A stretch of 47,205 bases of DNA from DSUN01 sp035527715. Its GTDB lineage: Bacteria > Planctomycetota > PUPC01 > DSUN01. The notes beneath the pieces are model-generated. The model had not been told where the DNA came from and did not search any database. It was given only the letters and a program-made list of their open reading frames with translations. The stretch covers positions 1 to 47,205 of the forward strand of contig DATKZY010000215.1 of NCBI GenBank assembly GCA_035527715.1, given 5' to 3'. Position 1 is the stretch's first letter; each line of letters starts with the position of its first letter. Shown in pieces: positions 7,958 to 16,618 of the stretch. Position numbers and translations under genes: made by a program.

Positions 7958-9127
7958 TCACGGCTCGTAGGTGCCGGCTGCCACGACCTTGACATCCTCG
8001 GGGCGCAGGTGGCGGTCTGCCCCCAGCTTGCCTTTCACGAGGACCCATATGGTCTTGTCGCGCGCGGCCAGGTCCCCCTTGCCCGCAAGGTGGGCAGCGA
8101 TACGGCGGATCAGCTTGGACTTTGTTGCGGCCAGGCAAGCTGCACCCGTCCCCACGCTGTGCGGTCCGGCCAGCACCATCATGATGCGCTTGGGATAGCG
8201 CGGGTTCGGGCCTCGTACGATGATGCCGCAGTCCTGGGGCCTGCGGACCTTGCGCCAGTCATACCGCCCGCACGGGGAACCGAATGGCTCTGAGCCAATG
8301 GAGCCGCAGAGCTGCTCCTCGTCTCCAACGCTGGCTTTCCTACGGTGCGCCGGCTCGAACCGCCAGTTCGGGCCGCCCTCGCGCTCGAACATGCTCAGGA
8401 CGCGAACAGTGAAGGGGTTCGTCTTGGCTGATGCGATGACGTAGAAACTCGCATCTGAGTTGATGATGCTCTCCGACGTCCGCTTGGCGGAGAGGAGCTC
8501 TGGCACGCAGTGCTCCCCGTAGACCGAGCCGAAGGCGCTCAGGATGCCTACCACACCGAGGTTATCGCCGTAGGTCTTGCGCTGGTGGCGGAAGTAGTCC
8601 GCCCGATCGGGCGCCGGCTGCTTGGGATCGGCGAGGATGTAGGACGGCCTTGGGTTCTGTGGCATGAGCATGGCACGGAGCAGAGAGACGTGGCTGTCGC
8701 GCTGCAAGGCCAGTTCCTGACGCAGGGCCCGTGTGAACCGCTCCCAGCCAGGCTTATCTTCCGCGTACCGGATCATCTCCACCCCAAGAAGGTTGGTGGG
8801 AATCTTCACCCCCTTCCTCACGAGGACCAGGGTCGGCTTGTCGCAGGCCACCGCGTAGCCGGTCTCGTAGTAGATGTTCGGGCTGGGGCGCGAAACGTCC
8901 GAAATCACAAAGGCCGCCGCCTTGATGGCCGCGTGGATCTTGAGTCTCAGGTCCTCGCCGGCCCCAGGGACATCGTCCGCCCGGATGCACTCGAAGCCGG
9001 TCACCTCGGCTACGATCTCGCGGATCTTCTCGAAGAAGGCATACCCCTCCCGGTAGCTCATGACGACAAAGCAGTACCTTCGACCACCGGTAACATGAGC
9101 CACCATCTCACGGAAACTGCGCGCCAT
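7958..9127 (-). CDS. TIR/nucleoside 2-deoxyribosyltransferase-like protein with unknown C-terminal domain
   Basis: 389 residues, cytoplasmic. Residues 15-110 fit the TIR/nucleoside-deoxyribosyltransferase superfold: C-F-V-V-M-S-Y (19-25), F-V-I-S-D-V-S (73-79) and N84-I-Y-Y-E88-x-G-Y-A, where the glutamate is the expected catalytic residue in NAD- or nucleoside-cleaving members. Residues 185-345 carry G-V-V-G-I-L-S-A-F (191-199), D-C-G-I-I-V-R-G (299-306), N-P (308-309) and L-A-G-P-H-S-V-G-T-G-A-A (319-330), echoing the C-terminal domain of the XRE protein at 379-1479. A stress or defence-type effector with a sensing domain is plausible, but no defence partner lies next to it. A GGGGGA ribosome site precedes the ATG. 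Confidence 0.75.
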   Translation of the reverse strand: MARSFREMVAHVTGGRRYCFVVMSYREGYAFFEKIREIVAEVTGFECIRADDVPGAGEDLRLKIHAAIKAAAFVISDVSRPSPNIYYETGYAVACDKPTLVLVRKGVKIPTNLLGVEMIRYAEDKPGWERFTRALRQELALQRDSHVSLLRAMLMPQNPRPSYILADPKQPAPDRADYFRHQRKTYGDNLGVVGILSAFGSVYGEHCVPELLSAKRTSESIINSDASFYVIASAKTNPFTVRVLSMFEREGGPNWRFEPAHRRKASVGDEEQLCGSIGSEPFGSPCGRYDWRKVRRPQDCGIIVRGPNPRYPKRIMMVLAGPHSVGTGAACLAATKSKLIRRIAAHLAGKGDLAARDKTIWVLVKGKLGADRHLRPEDVKVVAAGTYEP

Positions 9128-9534
9128 GGGCTATCCCCCGATCGCTAGCTCATCCTCCATGCCCCAACCGCTGCGGCGCGGCGGACTCCGCTTGGCCGAC
9201 CTGCTCGGCGACGAGCGGCGCGGAGCGGACACGGAAGACCAAGCCCTTGCCTTCGCCAGAAGCGGCGCGTGCGCCAGTTGCCCTCGTCAGAGCATGGCGC
9301 CCCGCCGCTCGCGTGTCAAGTGCGAAACCCTCTGACTGGTGCCACCCGGGATTGCCGGTGACCGCGGCCGGCCCGGCCGCCAACGAGCTCGCCTCGGCGC
9401 GCTCGGCGGTCAGACCTCAAGAGCGGCATCGAGATGCCGCACTCCAAAGGGCTGACGCATCCCATCCGGCCCCCGCCCGATGATGGGCGTGAGACTTTGC
9501 GACTGCGGGGCCGGGCTCGGATGGCTCGCGGCGC

Positions 9535-9563
9535 TTGACAGGGACGGAGCATATAGGTATCTA
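9535..9563 (+). promoter_or_regulatory. Probable promoter of the second Gfo/Idh/MocA gene
   Basis: TTGACA (9535-9540) is followed after 17 bp by TATCTA (9558-9563), 95 bp before the ATG at 9658. The rest of the 530-bp gap 9128-9657 shows no gene. Confidence 0.5.
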
Positions 9564-9657
9564 TGAGGCTTGCGCCGGCCGTCCGCCTCGCGGGGCCGGC
9601 CGCAGGGGGTTGCGAGCAGAAGCCCGGCCACGGGGTTGGCCGCAGAAAGGAGACGCG

Positions 9658-10950
9658 ATGAGGACGCGACGGGAGTTTCTCACGACGGCGGCGGGGGCGG
9701 CGGCGCTGGCGCCGGCCGTGATCCGCTCGACGGCGCTGGGCAAGGACGGCGCGGTGGCCCCCAACGACCGCATCATCGCCGGCGGCATCGGCCTGCGCGG
9801 CCGCGGCATGGGCGACCTTGGCTGGATGCTGCCCGAGAAGGACGTGCAGTTCGTCGCCATCTGCGACGCCCAGCGCTCGGCCCGCGAGAACGCCAAGAAG
9901 TTCGTGGACCAGCGCTACGGCAACACCGACTGCAAGGCCTACCCCGAGGTCCGCGAGTTCCTCGCGGAACGCACCGATATTGACGCCATCCTGATGGCCA
10001 CGGGCGACCGCTGGCACGCCCTGATGTCCATCTGGGCCATGCGCGCGGGCAAGGATGTCTACACCGAGAAGCCCTCGTGCATGACCATCGCCGAGGGCCA
10101 GGCCGTGGTGGCGACGGCCAAGCGCTTCGGCCGCGTCTACCAGACCGGCACCCAGCGCCTCAGCGAGGGCAACCACGTCTTCTGCTTCGAGATGGCCAAG
10201 AGCGGCCGCCTCGGCAAGGTCCACACGGCCTACGCCCACATCGCGCCGTGGGACGACGCGTATATGCGGCACGAGTGGCTGCCCGCCCAGCCCGAGCCGC
10301 CGAAGGAGGAGGTGGACTGGGATGCGTGGCTCGGCCCGTGCCCGTGGCGGCCGTTCAACGCGTCCTACATCCGCGGCGGCTGGCGCGGCCACTACGACTT
10401 CCACACGAGCTGCATCGGCGAGTGGGGCGCCCACACCTTCGCCCAGGCCCAGGCAGGGCTCGACATGGTGCACACCTCGCCCGTCGAGTACGAATACGTC
10501 AACAACACCACGGCCGACGGCATGGTGACCCACTTCGCCAACGGCGTGAAGCTGATCCTGTCCCGCGGCAACAAGTACTGGCACGGCTCGTGTGGCGAGC
10601 GGTTCGACGGCGAGAAGGGCTGGGTGGCCGCGGCCGACGGGTATTCGAAGCCCGACGTCTCGTCGCCCGCGCTGATGGCCGACTTCCGCAAGATCGTCCG
10701 CGACTACATGGCCCGCACCCAGCGCCCGATGAACCACATGCGCAACTTGCTCGACTGCGTGCGGAGCCGCCGCCTCACCGTGGCGAACCCCGAGGTCATG
10801 TACCGCTCGATGACCACCGTCCATGCCGCCAACATCTGCATGTGGCTCAAGCGCAGCTTGAAATTCGACCCGGTCAAGGCCGAGTTCGTCAACGACGACG
10901 AGGCCAACCGCCTGCGCTCCCGCGCGATGCGGGCACCCTACACCTACTAA
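9658..10950 (+). CDS. Tat-exported Gfo/Idh/MocA family oxidoreductase
   Basis: 430 residues from the ATG at 9658, which has GAAAGGAG 7-8 bp upstream and puts the twin-arginine signal T-R-R-E-F-L-T-T at the very N-terminus. The nucleotide-binding loop reads G-G-I-G-L-R-G-R-G-M-G, and the catalytic-lysine region is T-E-K-P-S-C-M-T-I, the canonical E-K-P. The C-terminal domain has the W-D-A-W-L-G-P-C-P-W-R-P-F segment common in exported planctomycete members. It shares family and export signal, but not close sequence, with the gene at 6064-7407. First gene of a plus-strand run with the HEAT protein and the CoA ligase. Confidence 0.9.
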   Translation: MRTRREFLTTAAGAAALAPAVIRSTALGKDGAVAPNDRIIAGGIGLRGRGMGDLGWMLPEKDVQFVAICDAQRSARENAKKFVDQRYGNTDCKAYPEVREFLAERTDIDAILMATGDRWHALMSIWAMRAGKDVYTEKPSCMTIAEGQAVVATAKRFGRVYQTGTQRLSEGNHVFCFEMAKSGRLGKVHTAYAHIAPWDDAYMRHEWLPAQPEPPKEEVDWDAWLGPCPWRPFNASYIRGGWRGHYDFHTSCIGEWGAHTFAQAQAGLDMVHTSPVEYEYVNNTTADGMVTHFANGVKLILSRGNKYWHGSCGERFDGEKGWVAAADGYSKPDVSSPALMADFRKIVRDYMARTQRPMNHMRNLLDCVRSRRLTVANPEVMYRSMTTVHAANICMWLKRSLKFDPVKAEFVNDDEANRLRSRAMRAPYTY

Positions 10951-10971
10951 GGGGCCCCGCCGTGGAAAAGA

Positions 10972-11018
10972 ATGGGACATATGGGACCGATGAGACGTAT
11001 GGGTCCCATAGGTCCCAT
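10972..11018. repeat. 9-nt tandem repeat with inverted half
   Basis: The unit TATGGGACN recurs with a 9-bp period at 10972, 10981, 10990 (degenerate) and 10999. The array then turns into inverted GTCCCAT copies at 11002-11008 and 11012-11018, so the RNA could fold into a hairpin between the oxidoreductase and the HEAT gene. Confidence 0.5.
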
Positions 11019-11045
11019 CCTCCTGACCTCAAAGGAAGACATGCC

Positions 11046-13265
11046 ATGCTGAAGCTGTTGAAGAGCGCCACACTGCTTGCCGCACTGTTGCTCCCCGCCG
11101 CGGCCTTGGCCGGCGAGGAGGCCCAGCCACCCGCCAAGCTGGACGAGGCGAAGCTCATCGCCGTCCTGAAATCCGATGCGCCGCAGTTCGAGAAGGCCGA
11201 GGCCTGCCGCCTGCTCCAGCGCTGCGCCACGAAAGAGGCCGTGCCGGCCCTCGCGGCGCTGCTGGCCGACGAGAAGCTGTCGCACATGGCCCGCTACGCC
11301 CTCGAGCCGCTGACCGACCCGTCGGCCGCCGAGGCGCTCCGCGCCGCCCTCGGCAAGGTCAAGGGCAGGCTCCTCGCCGGCGTGGTGACCTCGCTCGGCG
11401 TGCGCCGCGACGCAAAGGCCATTGACGCCCTCGCGAAGCTGCTGACCGACGCGGATACGGACGTGGCGCAGGCCGCCGCTCGGGCGCTCGGCAGCATCGG
11501 CACCGCCGAAGCCGCCACCGCGCTCGAGGCCGCCGTCGCCAAGGCCCCCGCGGCCCGCCAGGTCGCCTTCTGCGAGGGACTCCTCCGCGCCGCCGAGGCG
11601 CTCGCCGCCGCCGGCAAGAAGGACCTCGCTCTCGGCGCCTACGACATCCTCCGCGCCCTCAAGCCGGCCCCACAACAGGTCCGCATGGGGGCATTGCGGG
11701 GCGTCATCCTCACCCGCGGCGATGAGGGCCTGCCGCTCCTCCTCGAGGCGGTGCGCGGCAATGACGGCATCCTGGTCCGCGCCGCCACGCGAGCCGCGAT
11801 GGAGTTGCCCGGCCCGGCCGTGGTGAAGGCCCTGGCCGACGAGCTGGGCAAGCTCCCCGCCGAGAACCAGATCCTCGTGACCTTCGTGCTCGGCAAGCGC
11901 GCCGATGCCGCAGCCGTGCCCGCCCTCCTGGCCCTGGCGAAGAAGGGCGAGGCGGCGGCACGCCTCGCCGCCATCCGCGCCCTGCCCGAGATCGGCAGCG
12001 GCACCGCCGCACAGGGGCTCCTCGAACTGATGTCCGACGCCGACGCCGACGTGGCGGCCGCCGCACGCGACGCCTTGACCGCCCTCGAAAGCGCCGAGGT
12101 GGATGCCGCTCTCGCCGCCATGCTCACCGGGGGCGACGCGAAGACCCGCGCCGCGGCCATCGAGATGCTCGGCCAGCGGCGCGTCCTGGGCGCGATGCCC
12201 GCCCTCCTCAAGGCCGCTGGGGACGCCGACGAGGCGGTGCGCATCGCCAGCATCAAGTGCCTCGGCCAGTCGGCGGGCGCCGCCGAGTTCCCGGCTCTCG
12301 TGGGCCTGTTGTGCAAGGCGAAGTCCGCCCCCGAGCTTCAGGCCGCCGAGGCCGCCCTCTCCGCCGTGTGCCAGCGCGAGTCGTTGCCGGGCGGCGGCGC
12401 GGTGGTCATCCTCAAGGCCGTCTACGGCGCGCTGCCCGACGGCCCGTCGGCCGACGTGACGAAGAAGGTCGCGGAGTTGATGAAGGGCGGAGCGACCTCC
12501 GTGGACGCCTCGAACGCCAACTTCGGCGACCCGTGCAACGGCATCGCCAAGAAGTTCCGCATCGAGTTCTCGGTGAACGGTGTGCCCCAGACGAAGACGG
12601 TGAACGAGAACGACACGGTTACGCTCGCGGGCCGGATCACGCCGCCCGAGTTCGTGGACACGATGTGCGCCGCAATGGCCAATGCTCCGACGCCCGCGAA
12701 GCTCGCCCTCATGCGGGCGCTGCGGTCCGCCGGCGGCCCGAAGGCCCTCGATGCCATCCGCAAGGCCACGGCCGACGCCGATGACGAGATCAAGAACGTC
12801 GCTCTCTCGGTCCTGTGCGACTGGCCGACGCCCGACGCCTTGCCCGACATCACGAAGCTCGCCAAGACCTCGAAGGACGCGCGGGTGAAAATCCTGTCGC
12901 TCCGCGGCTGGCTCCGCCTCATCCCGCTCCAGGAGGCCACGGTCGAGGAGAAGCTGGCCGCCCTGAAGGAGGCGATGGGCATGGCCGAACGGCCCGAGGA
13001 GAAGCGCCTCGCCCTCGCCGCGTCCAGCGCCATCCCGGCGGTCGAATCGCTCGCACTCGTCGTCCCCTACCTGAGCGACAAGGGCCTCAAGGAGGAGGCG
13101 GGCGCCGCCGTCGTCGCCATTGCCGAGAAGCTCGTAGGGAGCCGCCCGGCCGAGGTGGGCAACGCACTCCGCAAAGTGGTCGAGGAGACCACGAACGCCC
13201 AGACCGCCAAGCGCGCGAAGACCCTGTTGAGGCAGGCAGGAGGCCCACCACCCAAGAAGCGGTAG
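11046..13265 (+). CDS. Secreted HEAT-repeat protein
   Basis: 739 residues from the ATG at 11046, preceded by AAGGAAG at about 8 bp. An N-terminal signal peptide (L-L-L-P-A-A-A-L-A-G) is followed by alanine-rich HEAT/PBS-lyase-type repeats (for example A-V-P-A-L-A-A-L-L-A-D, then A-A-A-R-A-L-G-S-I-G) over most of the length. Around residues 490-530 a non-helical insert (F-R-I-E-F-S-V-N-G-V-P) interrupts the repeats, which then resume to the end. No catalytic motif is seen. HEAT arrays serve as protein-binding scaffolds, here probably periplasmic. Partner unknown; 95 bp after the Gfo/Idh gene and 22 bp before the CoA ligase, so an operon is likely. Confidence 0.85.
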   Translation: MLKLLKSATLLAALLLPAAALAGEEAQPPAKLDEAKLIAVLKSDAPQFEKAEACRLLQRCATKEAVPALAALLADEKLSHMARYALEPLTDPSAAEALRAALGKVKGRLLAGVVTSLGVRRDAKAIDALAKLLTDADTDVAQAAARALGSIGTAEAATALEAAVAKAPAARQVAFCEGLLRAAEALAAAGKKDLALGAYDILRALKPAPQQVRMGALRGVILTRGDEGLPLLLEAVRGNDGILVRAATRAAMELPGPAVVKALADELGKLPAENQILVTFVLGKRADAAAVPALLALAKKGEAAARLAAIRALPEIGSGTAAQGLLELMSDADADVAAAARDALTALESAEVDAALAAMLTGGDAKTRAAAIEMLGQRRVLGAMPALLKAAGDADEAVRIASIKCLGQSAGAAEFPALVGLLCKAKSAPELQAAEAALSAVCQRESLPGGGAVVILKAVYGALPDGPSADVTKKVAELMKGGATSVDASNANFGDPCNGIAKKFRIEFSVNGVPQTKTVNENDTVTLAGRITPPEFVDTMCAAMANAPTPAKLALMRALRSAGGPKALDAIRKATADADDEIKNVALSVLCDWPTPDALPDITKLAKTSKDARVKILSLRGWLRLIPLQEATVEEKLAALKEAMGMAERPEEKRLALAASSAIPAVESLALVVPYLSDKGLKEEAGAAVVAIAEKLVGSRPAEVGNALRKVVEETTNAQTAKRAKTLLRQAGGPPPKKR

Positions 13266-13287
13266 CCAGCGAGTGAGGTGCAATGCG

Positions 13288-14868
13288 ATGGTGGAATACC
13301 CGGACCGGCTGAACGCCGCGGCGGCCCTCGTGGACGTCCACATGGCCGAGGGCCGCGGCGGCAAGGTGGCCATTCTCTGCGGCGACCAGAAGGTGACCTA
13401 CCAGGCCCTCTACGAGAACGCGAACCGCTTCGGCAACGCCCTCCGCGCGCTCGGCGTGCGCATCGAGGAGCGCGTCGCCCTCCTCCTGCCCGACATCCCC
13501 GAGCTGCCCATCGCCTTCTTCGGGGCCATGAAGGCCGGCTCCGTCGCCATCCCGATGAACACCCTGCTCACGCCGAAGGACTACGAGTATCTGCTCAACG
13601 ACAGCCGCGCGCGGGCACTCGTCGTCCACCCCGCGCTCCTCGACCGCATCGCCCCCATCCGCGGCGAGTTGAAGTACCTCGAGCACACCCTCGTGGTCGG
13701 GGCGGAGGCCGAGGGGTGCCTGAGCCTGGACACCCTGATGACCGACGCCTCGCCCGCTTTGGAGCCCGCCGACACGAGCAAGGACGACGCGGCCTTCTGG
13801 CTCTACAGCTCCGGCACCACGGGCTTCCCCAAGGGCGCCATCCATCTGCACCACGACATGCTCGTCGAGGCCGACCTCTACGCCCGCAACGTCCTGGGCC
13901 TCCGCGAGGACGACGTGTGCTTCTCCGTCGCCAAGCTCTTCTTCGCCTACGGGTTGGGCAACGGCCTGTACTTCGCCCTCCGCGTCGGCGGCACGAACGT
14001 GCTCCTGCCCGGCCGCCCCACGCCCGACACCGTGTTCGAGACGATTGACCGCTACCAGCCCACGGTCTTCTACAGCGTGCCCACGAGCTACGCCCAGCTC
14101 CTGCACGTGGCCGAGAAGACGGGGCGCACGAGCCTGGGGCGCGTGCGCATGTGCGTTTCCGCCGGCGAGCCCCTGCCCAAGCCCATCTTCGAGCGCTGGC
14201 GCGACCGCTTCGGCGTCGAAATCCTCGACGGCATCGGCTCCACCGAAATCCTCCACATCTTCATCTCCAACCGCCCAGGCCGCGCCCGAGCCGGCTCCAC
14301 CGGCGAAATCGTCCCAGGCTACGCCGCCCGCATCGCCGACGAGGACGGCCAGCAGGTGCCCGCCGACGAGGTCGGCACCCTGTTCATCCAGGGCGACAGC
14401 ATCGCCGCCGGCTACTGGAACAAGCACGAGCAAACCAAGGCCACCTTCCAGGGCGAATGGATCAACACCCACGACAAGTTCAGCGTGGACGCCGACGGCT
14501 ATTACTGGTACGCGGGCCGCACGGACGACATGATCAAGGTGAGCGGCATGGCCGTGTGGCCCACCGAGGTCGAGGCCCTCCTCCAGGCGCACCCGGCCGT
14601 GCTCGAGAGCGGCGTGGCCGGCGTCGAGGACGCGGAGGGGCTTGCCAAGCCCTTCGCCTTCGTCGTCCTCAAGAGCGGCCACGAGCCGTCGCCCGCCCTC
14701 GCCCGCGAGCTACAGGAACTCGTCAAGGACAGGACGGCGAAGTACAAGTATCCGCGGTGGGTGGAATTCGTCCACGACCTCCCCAAGACGGCGACGGGCA
14801 AGATCCAGCGCTACAAGCTCCGCGAGCTGGGCGCGGCGGCCCGCTGGCTCCACGACCAGCAGCGGTGA
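13288..14868 (+). CDS. Benzoate-CoA-ligase-family acyl-CoA synthetase (AMP-forming)
   Basis: 526 residues from the ATG at 13288, with AGGTG about 7 bp upstream; a GTG at 13273 is possible but has no ribosome site. ANL-superfamily signatures are intact: Y-S-S-G-T-T-G-F-P-K-G-A (173-184) followed by H-L-H-H-D-M, typical of the benzoate-CoA ligase group; D-G-I-G-S-T-E for substrate and adenylate; Y-W-Y-A-G-R-T-D-D-M near the hinge; and T-A-T-G-K-I-Q-R near the C-terminus with the adenylation lysine. It would activate an aromatic or related carboxylate with ATP and CoA. No other aromatic catabolism gene is nearby, so the substrate is open. Confidence 0.85.
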   Translation: MVEYPDRLNAAAALVDVHMAEGRGGKVAILCGDQKVTYQALYENANRFGNALRALGVRIEERVALLLPDIPELPIAFFGAMKAGSVAIPMNTLLTPKDYEYLLNDSRARALVVHPALLDRIAPIRGELKYLEHTLVVGAEAEGCLSLDTLMTDASPALEPADTSKDDAAFWLYSSGTTGFPKGAIHLHHDMLVEADLYARNVLGLREDDVCFSVAKLFFAYGLGNGLYFALRVGGTNVLLPGRPTPDTVFETIDRYQPTVFYSVPTSYAQLLHVAEKTGRTSLGRVRMCVSAGEPLPKPIFERWRDRFGVEILDGIGSTEILHIFISNRPGRARAGSTGEIVPGYAARIADEDGQQVPADEVGTLFIQGDSIAAGYWNKHEQTKATFQGEWINTHDKFSVDADGYYWYAGRTDDMIKVSGMAVWPTEVEALLQAHPAVLESGVAGVEDAEGLAKPFAFVVLKSGHEPSPALARELQELVKDRTAKYKYPRWVEFVHDLPKTATGKIQRYKLRELGAAARWLHDQQR

Positions 14869-14899
14869 GGCACACGGGCACATCCCAGGGAATCGGCGC

Positions 14900-14928
14900 T
14901 TGACACTCCCGACGCGGGGGCGTAGAAT
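14900..14928 (+). promoter_or_regulatory. Consensus-like promoter of tRNA-Ala
   Basis: TTGACA (14900-14905) and TAGAAT (14923-14928) with a 17-bp spacer end 12 bp before the first base of the tRNA. Confidence 0.75.
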
Positions 14929-14940
14929 GAAGGGGATCCT

Positions 14941-15016
<76 letters not shown>

Positions 15017-15020
15017 TCGG

Positions 15021-15057
15021 GCAGGGCAAGGACTTGCGAATCAGGTCCTTGCCCTGC
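15021..15057 (+). terminator. Strong hairpin just after tRNA-Ala
   Basis: Arms GCAGGGCAAGGAC (15021-15033) and GTCCTTGCCCTGC (15045-15057) pair perfectly, 4 bp after the tRNA. Only a short T-poor tail follows, so termination is probable rather than certain. Confidence 0.6.
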
Positions 15058-15241
15058 TTGCGTTTGGGGAATGCCCACCGCTTCGCATCTGTCGTTTCAG
15101 CAAGTTGCAGTAAGGCGCACGAAGTGGCATCCAGTGCCCAAAAAAGGTGTGAACGTCGGTTGAAAAGCGCGGCAGGTGGCGGACGAACCGCGCGGCGCCT
15201 AGCCTATAGATACCCCGTCCAACGACGGGTGTCAAGTTCTC

Positions 15242-15405
15242 CTACGGTTCGTTCTCGTTCGCTCTCGCCGCGGGCCGCTGCCGGAGTCGGCGCCGCGATT
15301 CGCGCAGTCGGTAGCTCTCGCCGTTGGCTTCCAGGATGTGGATGCGGTGCGTGAGGCGGTCGAGCAGGGCGCCCGTGAGGCGCTCGGTGCCCCGGGCTTG
15401 TGAGG
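15242..15405 (-). pseudogene. IS21-family IstB ATPase C-terminal remnant
   Basis: About 54 residues in one minus-strand frame match the C-terminal end of IstB-type transposition helpers: R-L-T-G-A-L-L-D-R-L-T-H-R-I-H-I-L-E, then N-G-E-S-Y-R-L-R-E-S. The Walker motifs and the partner IstA transposase are absent, so only a dead fragment remains. It lies 225 bp downstream of tRNA-Ala, at the start of an AT-richer stretch, consistent with old insertions at this tRNA. The gap 15058-15241 holds nothing recognisable. Confidence 0.75.
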
Positions 15406-15450
15406 GGCGTCTTCGTTCATGTCCACAGTATGAACGAACGCCGAGAAAAG

Positions 15451-15493
15451 TACAAGTCATGACGTGTCATGACTTGTAAGCAATTGTCATGAG
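15451..15493. promoter_or_regulatory. Phased palindromic site array (possible operator)
   Basis: Two 13-bp arms, TACAAGTCATGAC (15451-15463) and its exact reverse complement (15466-15478), are separated by 2 bp. Each arm contains the self-complementary octamer GTCATGAC (15456, 15466), and a third near-copy GTCATGAG begins at 15486, so the starts are 10 and 20 bp apart, on one face of the helix. Cooperative dimer binding is inference. Confidence 0.5.
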
Positions 15494-15677
15494 CCGGAGG
15501 ATTCTCGATGCTCGTCGCTGCCCAACGCCACCTGCCGCCGCCCTGCAACTCTCGGGCCGAACAGTATTGGGAAGCGATAGAGCCCTGCCTGGTACAAATA
15601 CGGAACATACGGCCCCTCGAAGACAGGGCCATTTCGGATTGGGTTTGAGTTCATGTTGCCACCTCGGGTTCTCTCCT

Positions 15678-15705
15678 TTGAGGTGGTAAAGCGGGCTACT
15701 ATATA
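15678..15705 (+). promoter_or_regulatory. Possible promoter in the AT-rich island
   Basis: TTGAGG (15678-15683), 16 bp, TATATA (15700-15705), within a CCACCTC/GAGGTGG hairpin region, about 75 bp before the small ORF at 15783. From 15494 to 15782 no gene is convincing. Confidence 0.35.
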
Positions 15706-15782
15706 AAGCTATCGGTTGTCGTTGCTACCCCGGAGTAGCCACGTCGAGGGGCAGTCCAAGGAGCCTGAAAAGCGAAAGGTTT

Positions 15783-16028
15783 ATGAACCCAAGCCGCTTC
15801 CCATGGCCCATGAAGTTAGGCACTATGGAGGAAGTCAAGGAGTTGCCGTTGGACGTCATCTGCCAGCGTGCAGAGCGCGAGGCAGCCCGTCTGGCGGGCG
15901 AGTTTGCCCGCGCCGCATCCGAGGACAGGGGGGCGATCCTGGATGCCCTGGAGTTCGAGAAGTGGTTCGCCGAGAGCTGCCGGTTCTGCCAAAATGGCAG
16001 GCGACTCAGTTCCGGGACCGATTCTTGA
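15783..16028 (+). CDS. Small hypothetical protein
   Basis: 81 residues, not recognised. The middle (about 22-65) is a charged, alanine- and glutamate-rich segment likely to be helical (C-Q-R-A-E-R-E-A-A-R-L-A-G), and the end has a C-x-x-C pair (C-R-F-C-Q-N). There is no signal peptide. AAAGG lies 3-4 bp before the ATG, closer than usual. It sits in the AT-richer island after the IS21 remnant, so it may be an acquired gene or a fragment. Confidence 0.35.
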   Translation: MNPSRFPWPMKLGTMEEVKELPLDVICQRAEREAARLAGEFARAASEDRGAILDALEFEKWFAESCRFCQNGRRLSSGTDS

Positions 16029-16307
16029 GGCTCGCGCTCAGGCTCGCATAAAGCCCTTTTTCTGTGTAGTCCCACGTTTTGTCATAGTCCAAGTCCTTGA
16101 TATTTCACAACTTGTGAGAATCGCACCTCAAATGGTCCCAAGTGCCTCTCTGTAGTCCCACAACTACCCTCCCTTTTACCCGTCTACTACACCCCGCCCG
16201 ACCACCGGGAGGGCGGTCAGTTAGGCTGTACGAGCTTCGCACGGAGCCAGGTTCCCGACGACTGGCGAGGAATTGCGAATTCCTGCCGAGAGCGAAGCCG
16301 CTCTTAC

Positions 16308-16369
16308 AGCTTCCGGTGAGCCCAATGGATATGGCCAAAGCCTTGGCCACAAGAATCTCACCGAAAGCT
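16308..16369. repeat. Nested hairpin downstream of the beta-helix gene
   Basis: AGCTTCCGGTGAG (16308-16320) pairs with CTCACCGAAAGCT (16357-16369) with one mismatch, and TGGCCA repeats inside form an inner stem. Flanking segments 16270-16300 and 16390-16425 are also partly inverted copies (GGAATT/GAAGCC motifs), suggesting a larger palindromic element. Apart from this and the tail at 16443-16617, the gap 16029-16618 has no gene. Confidence 0.45.
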
Positions 16370-16442
16370 CTAAGTTGGCGGCTGAGTGCGGTGGGAATTC
16401 CTGCGAAGCCGTGGGCTTCGCGTTGAGGGCACACCCTGCGTC

Positions 16443-16617
16443 TCACTTCCCGGCGGGCACATCGGTGACAGGCGGCTGGGCGCGGCTAGGGTCGTTCTTC
16501 CAGCCGTACTTCGCCTCCATCTCCCGGGGCGTCAGGGTCTCCTGCCCCTCGTCCGTCTGGACGACGTAGACGAGATGCTTCTCCACCCCCCGCGAGCCAT
16601 AGTAGTGCCCCTCGGGC
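16443..16617 (-). pseudogene. Out-of-frame tail of the beta-helix/PKD-like gene
   Basis: Immediately after the TGA of the upstream gene, a different minus-strand frame continues with natural-looking protein: H-Y-Y-G-S-R-G-V-E-K-H-L-V-Y-V-V, then L-T-P-R-E-M-E-A-K-Y-G-W-K-N-D. It has no start codon or ribosome site of its own. A one-base indel near 16619-16640 would fuse it to the 757-residue protein and add about 55 residues. Sequencing error and real mutation cannot be told apart here. Confidence 0.5.
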
Positions 16618-16618
16618 C

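Noticed and set aside
10972..11018. Possible CRISPR-like repeats
   Set aside because: The 9-nt unit has no spacers and turns into an inverted copy, so it is a simple repeat, not an array.
15489..15689. 66-codon frame after the phased palindromes
   Set aside because: No ribosome site, unremarkable sequence.
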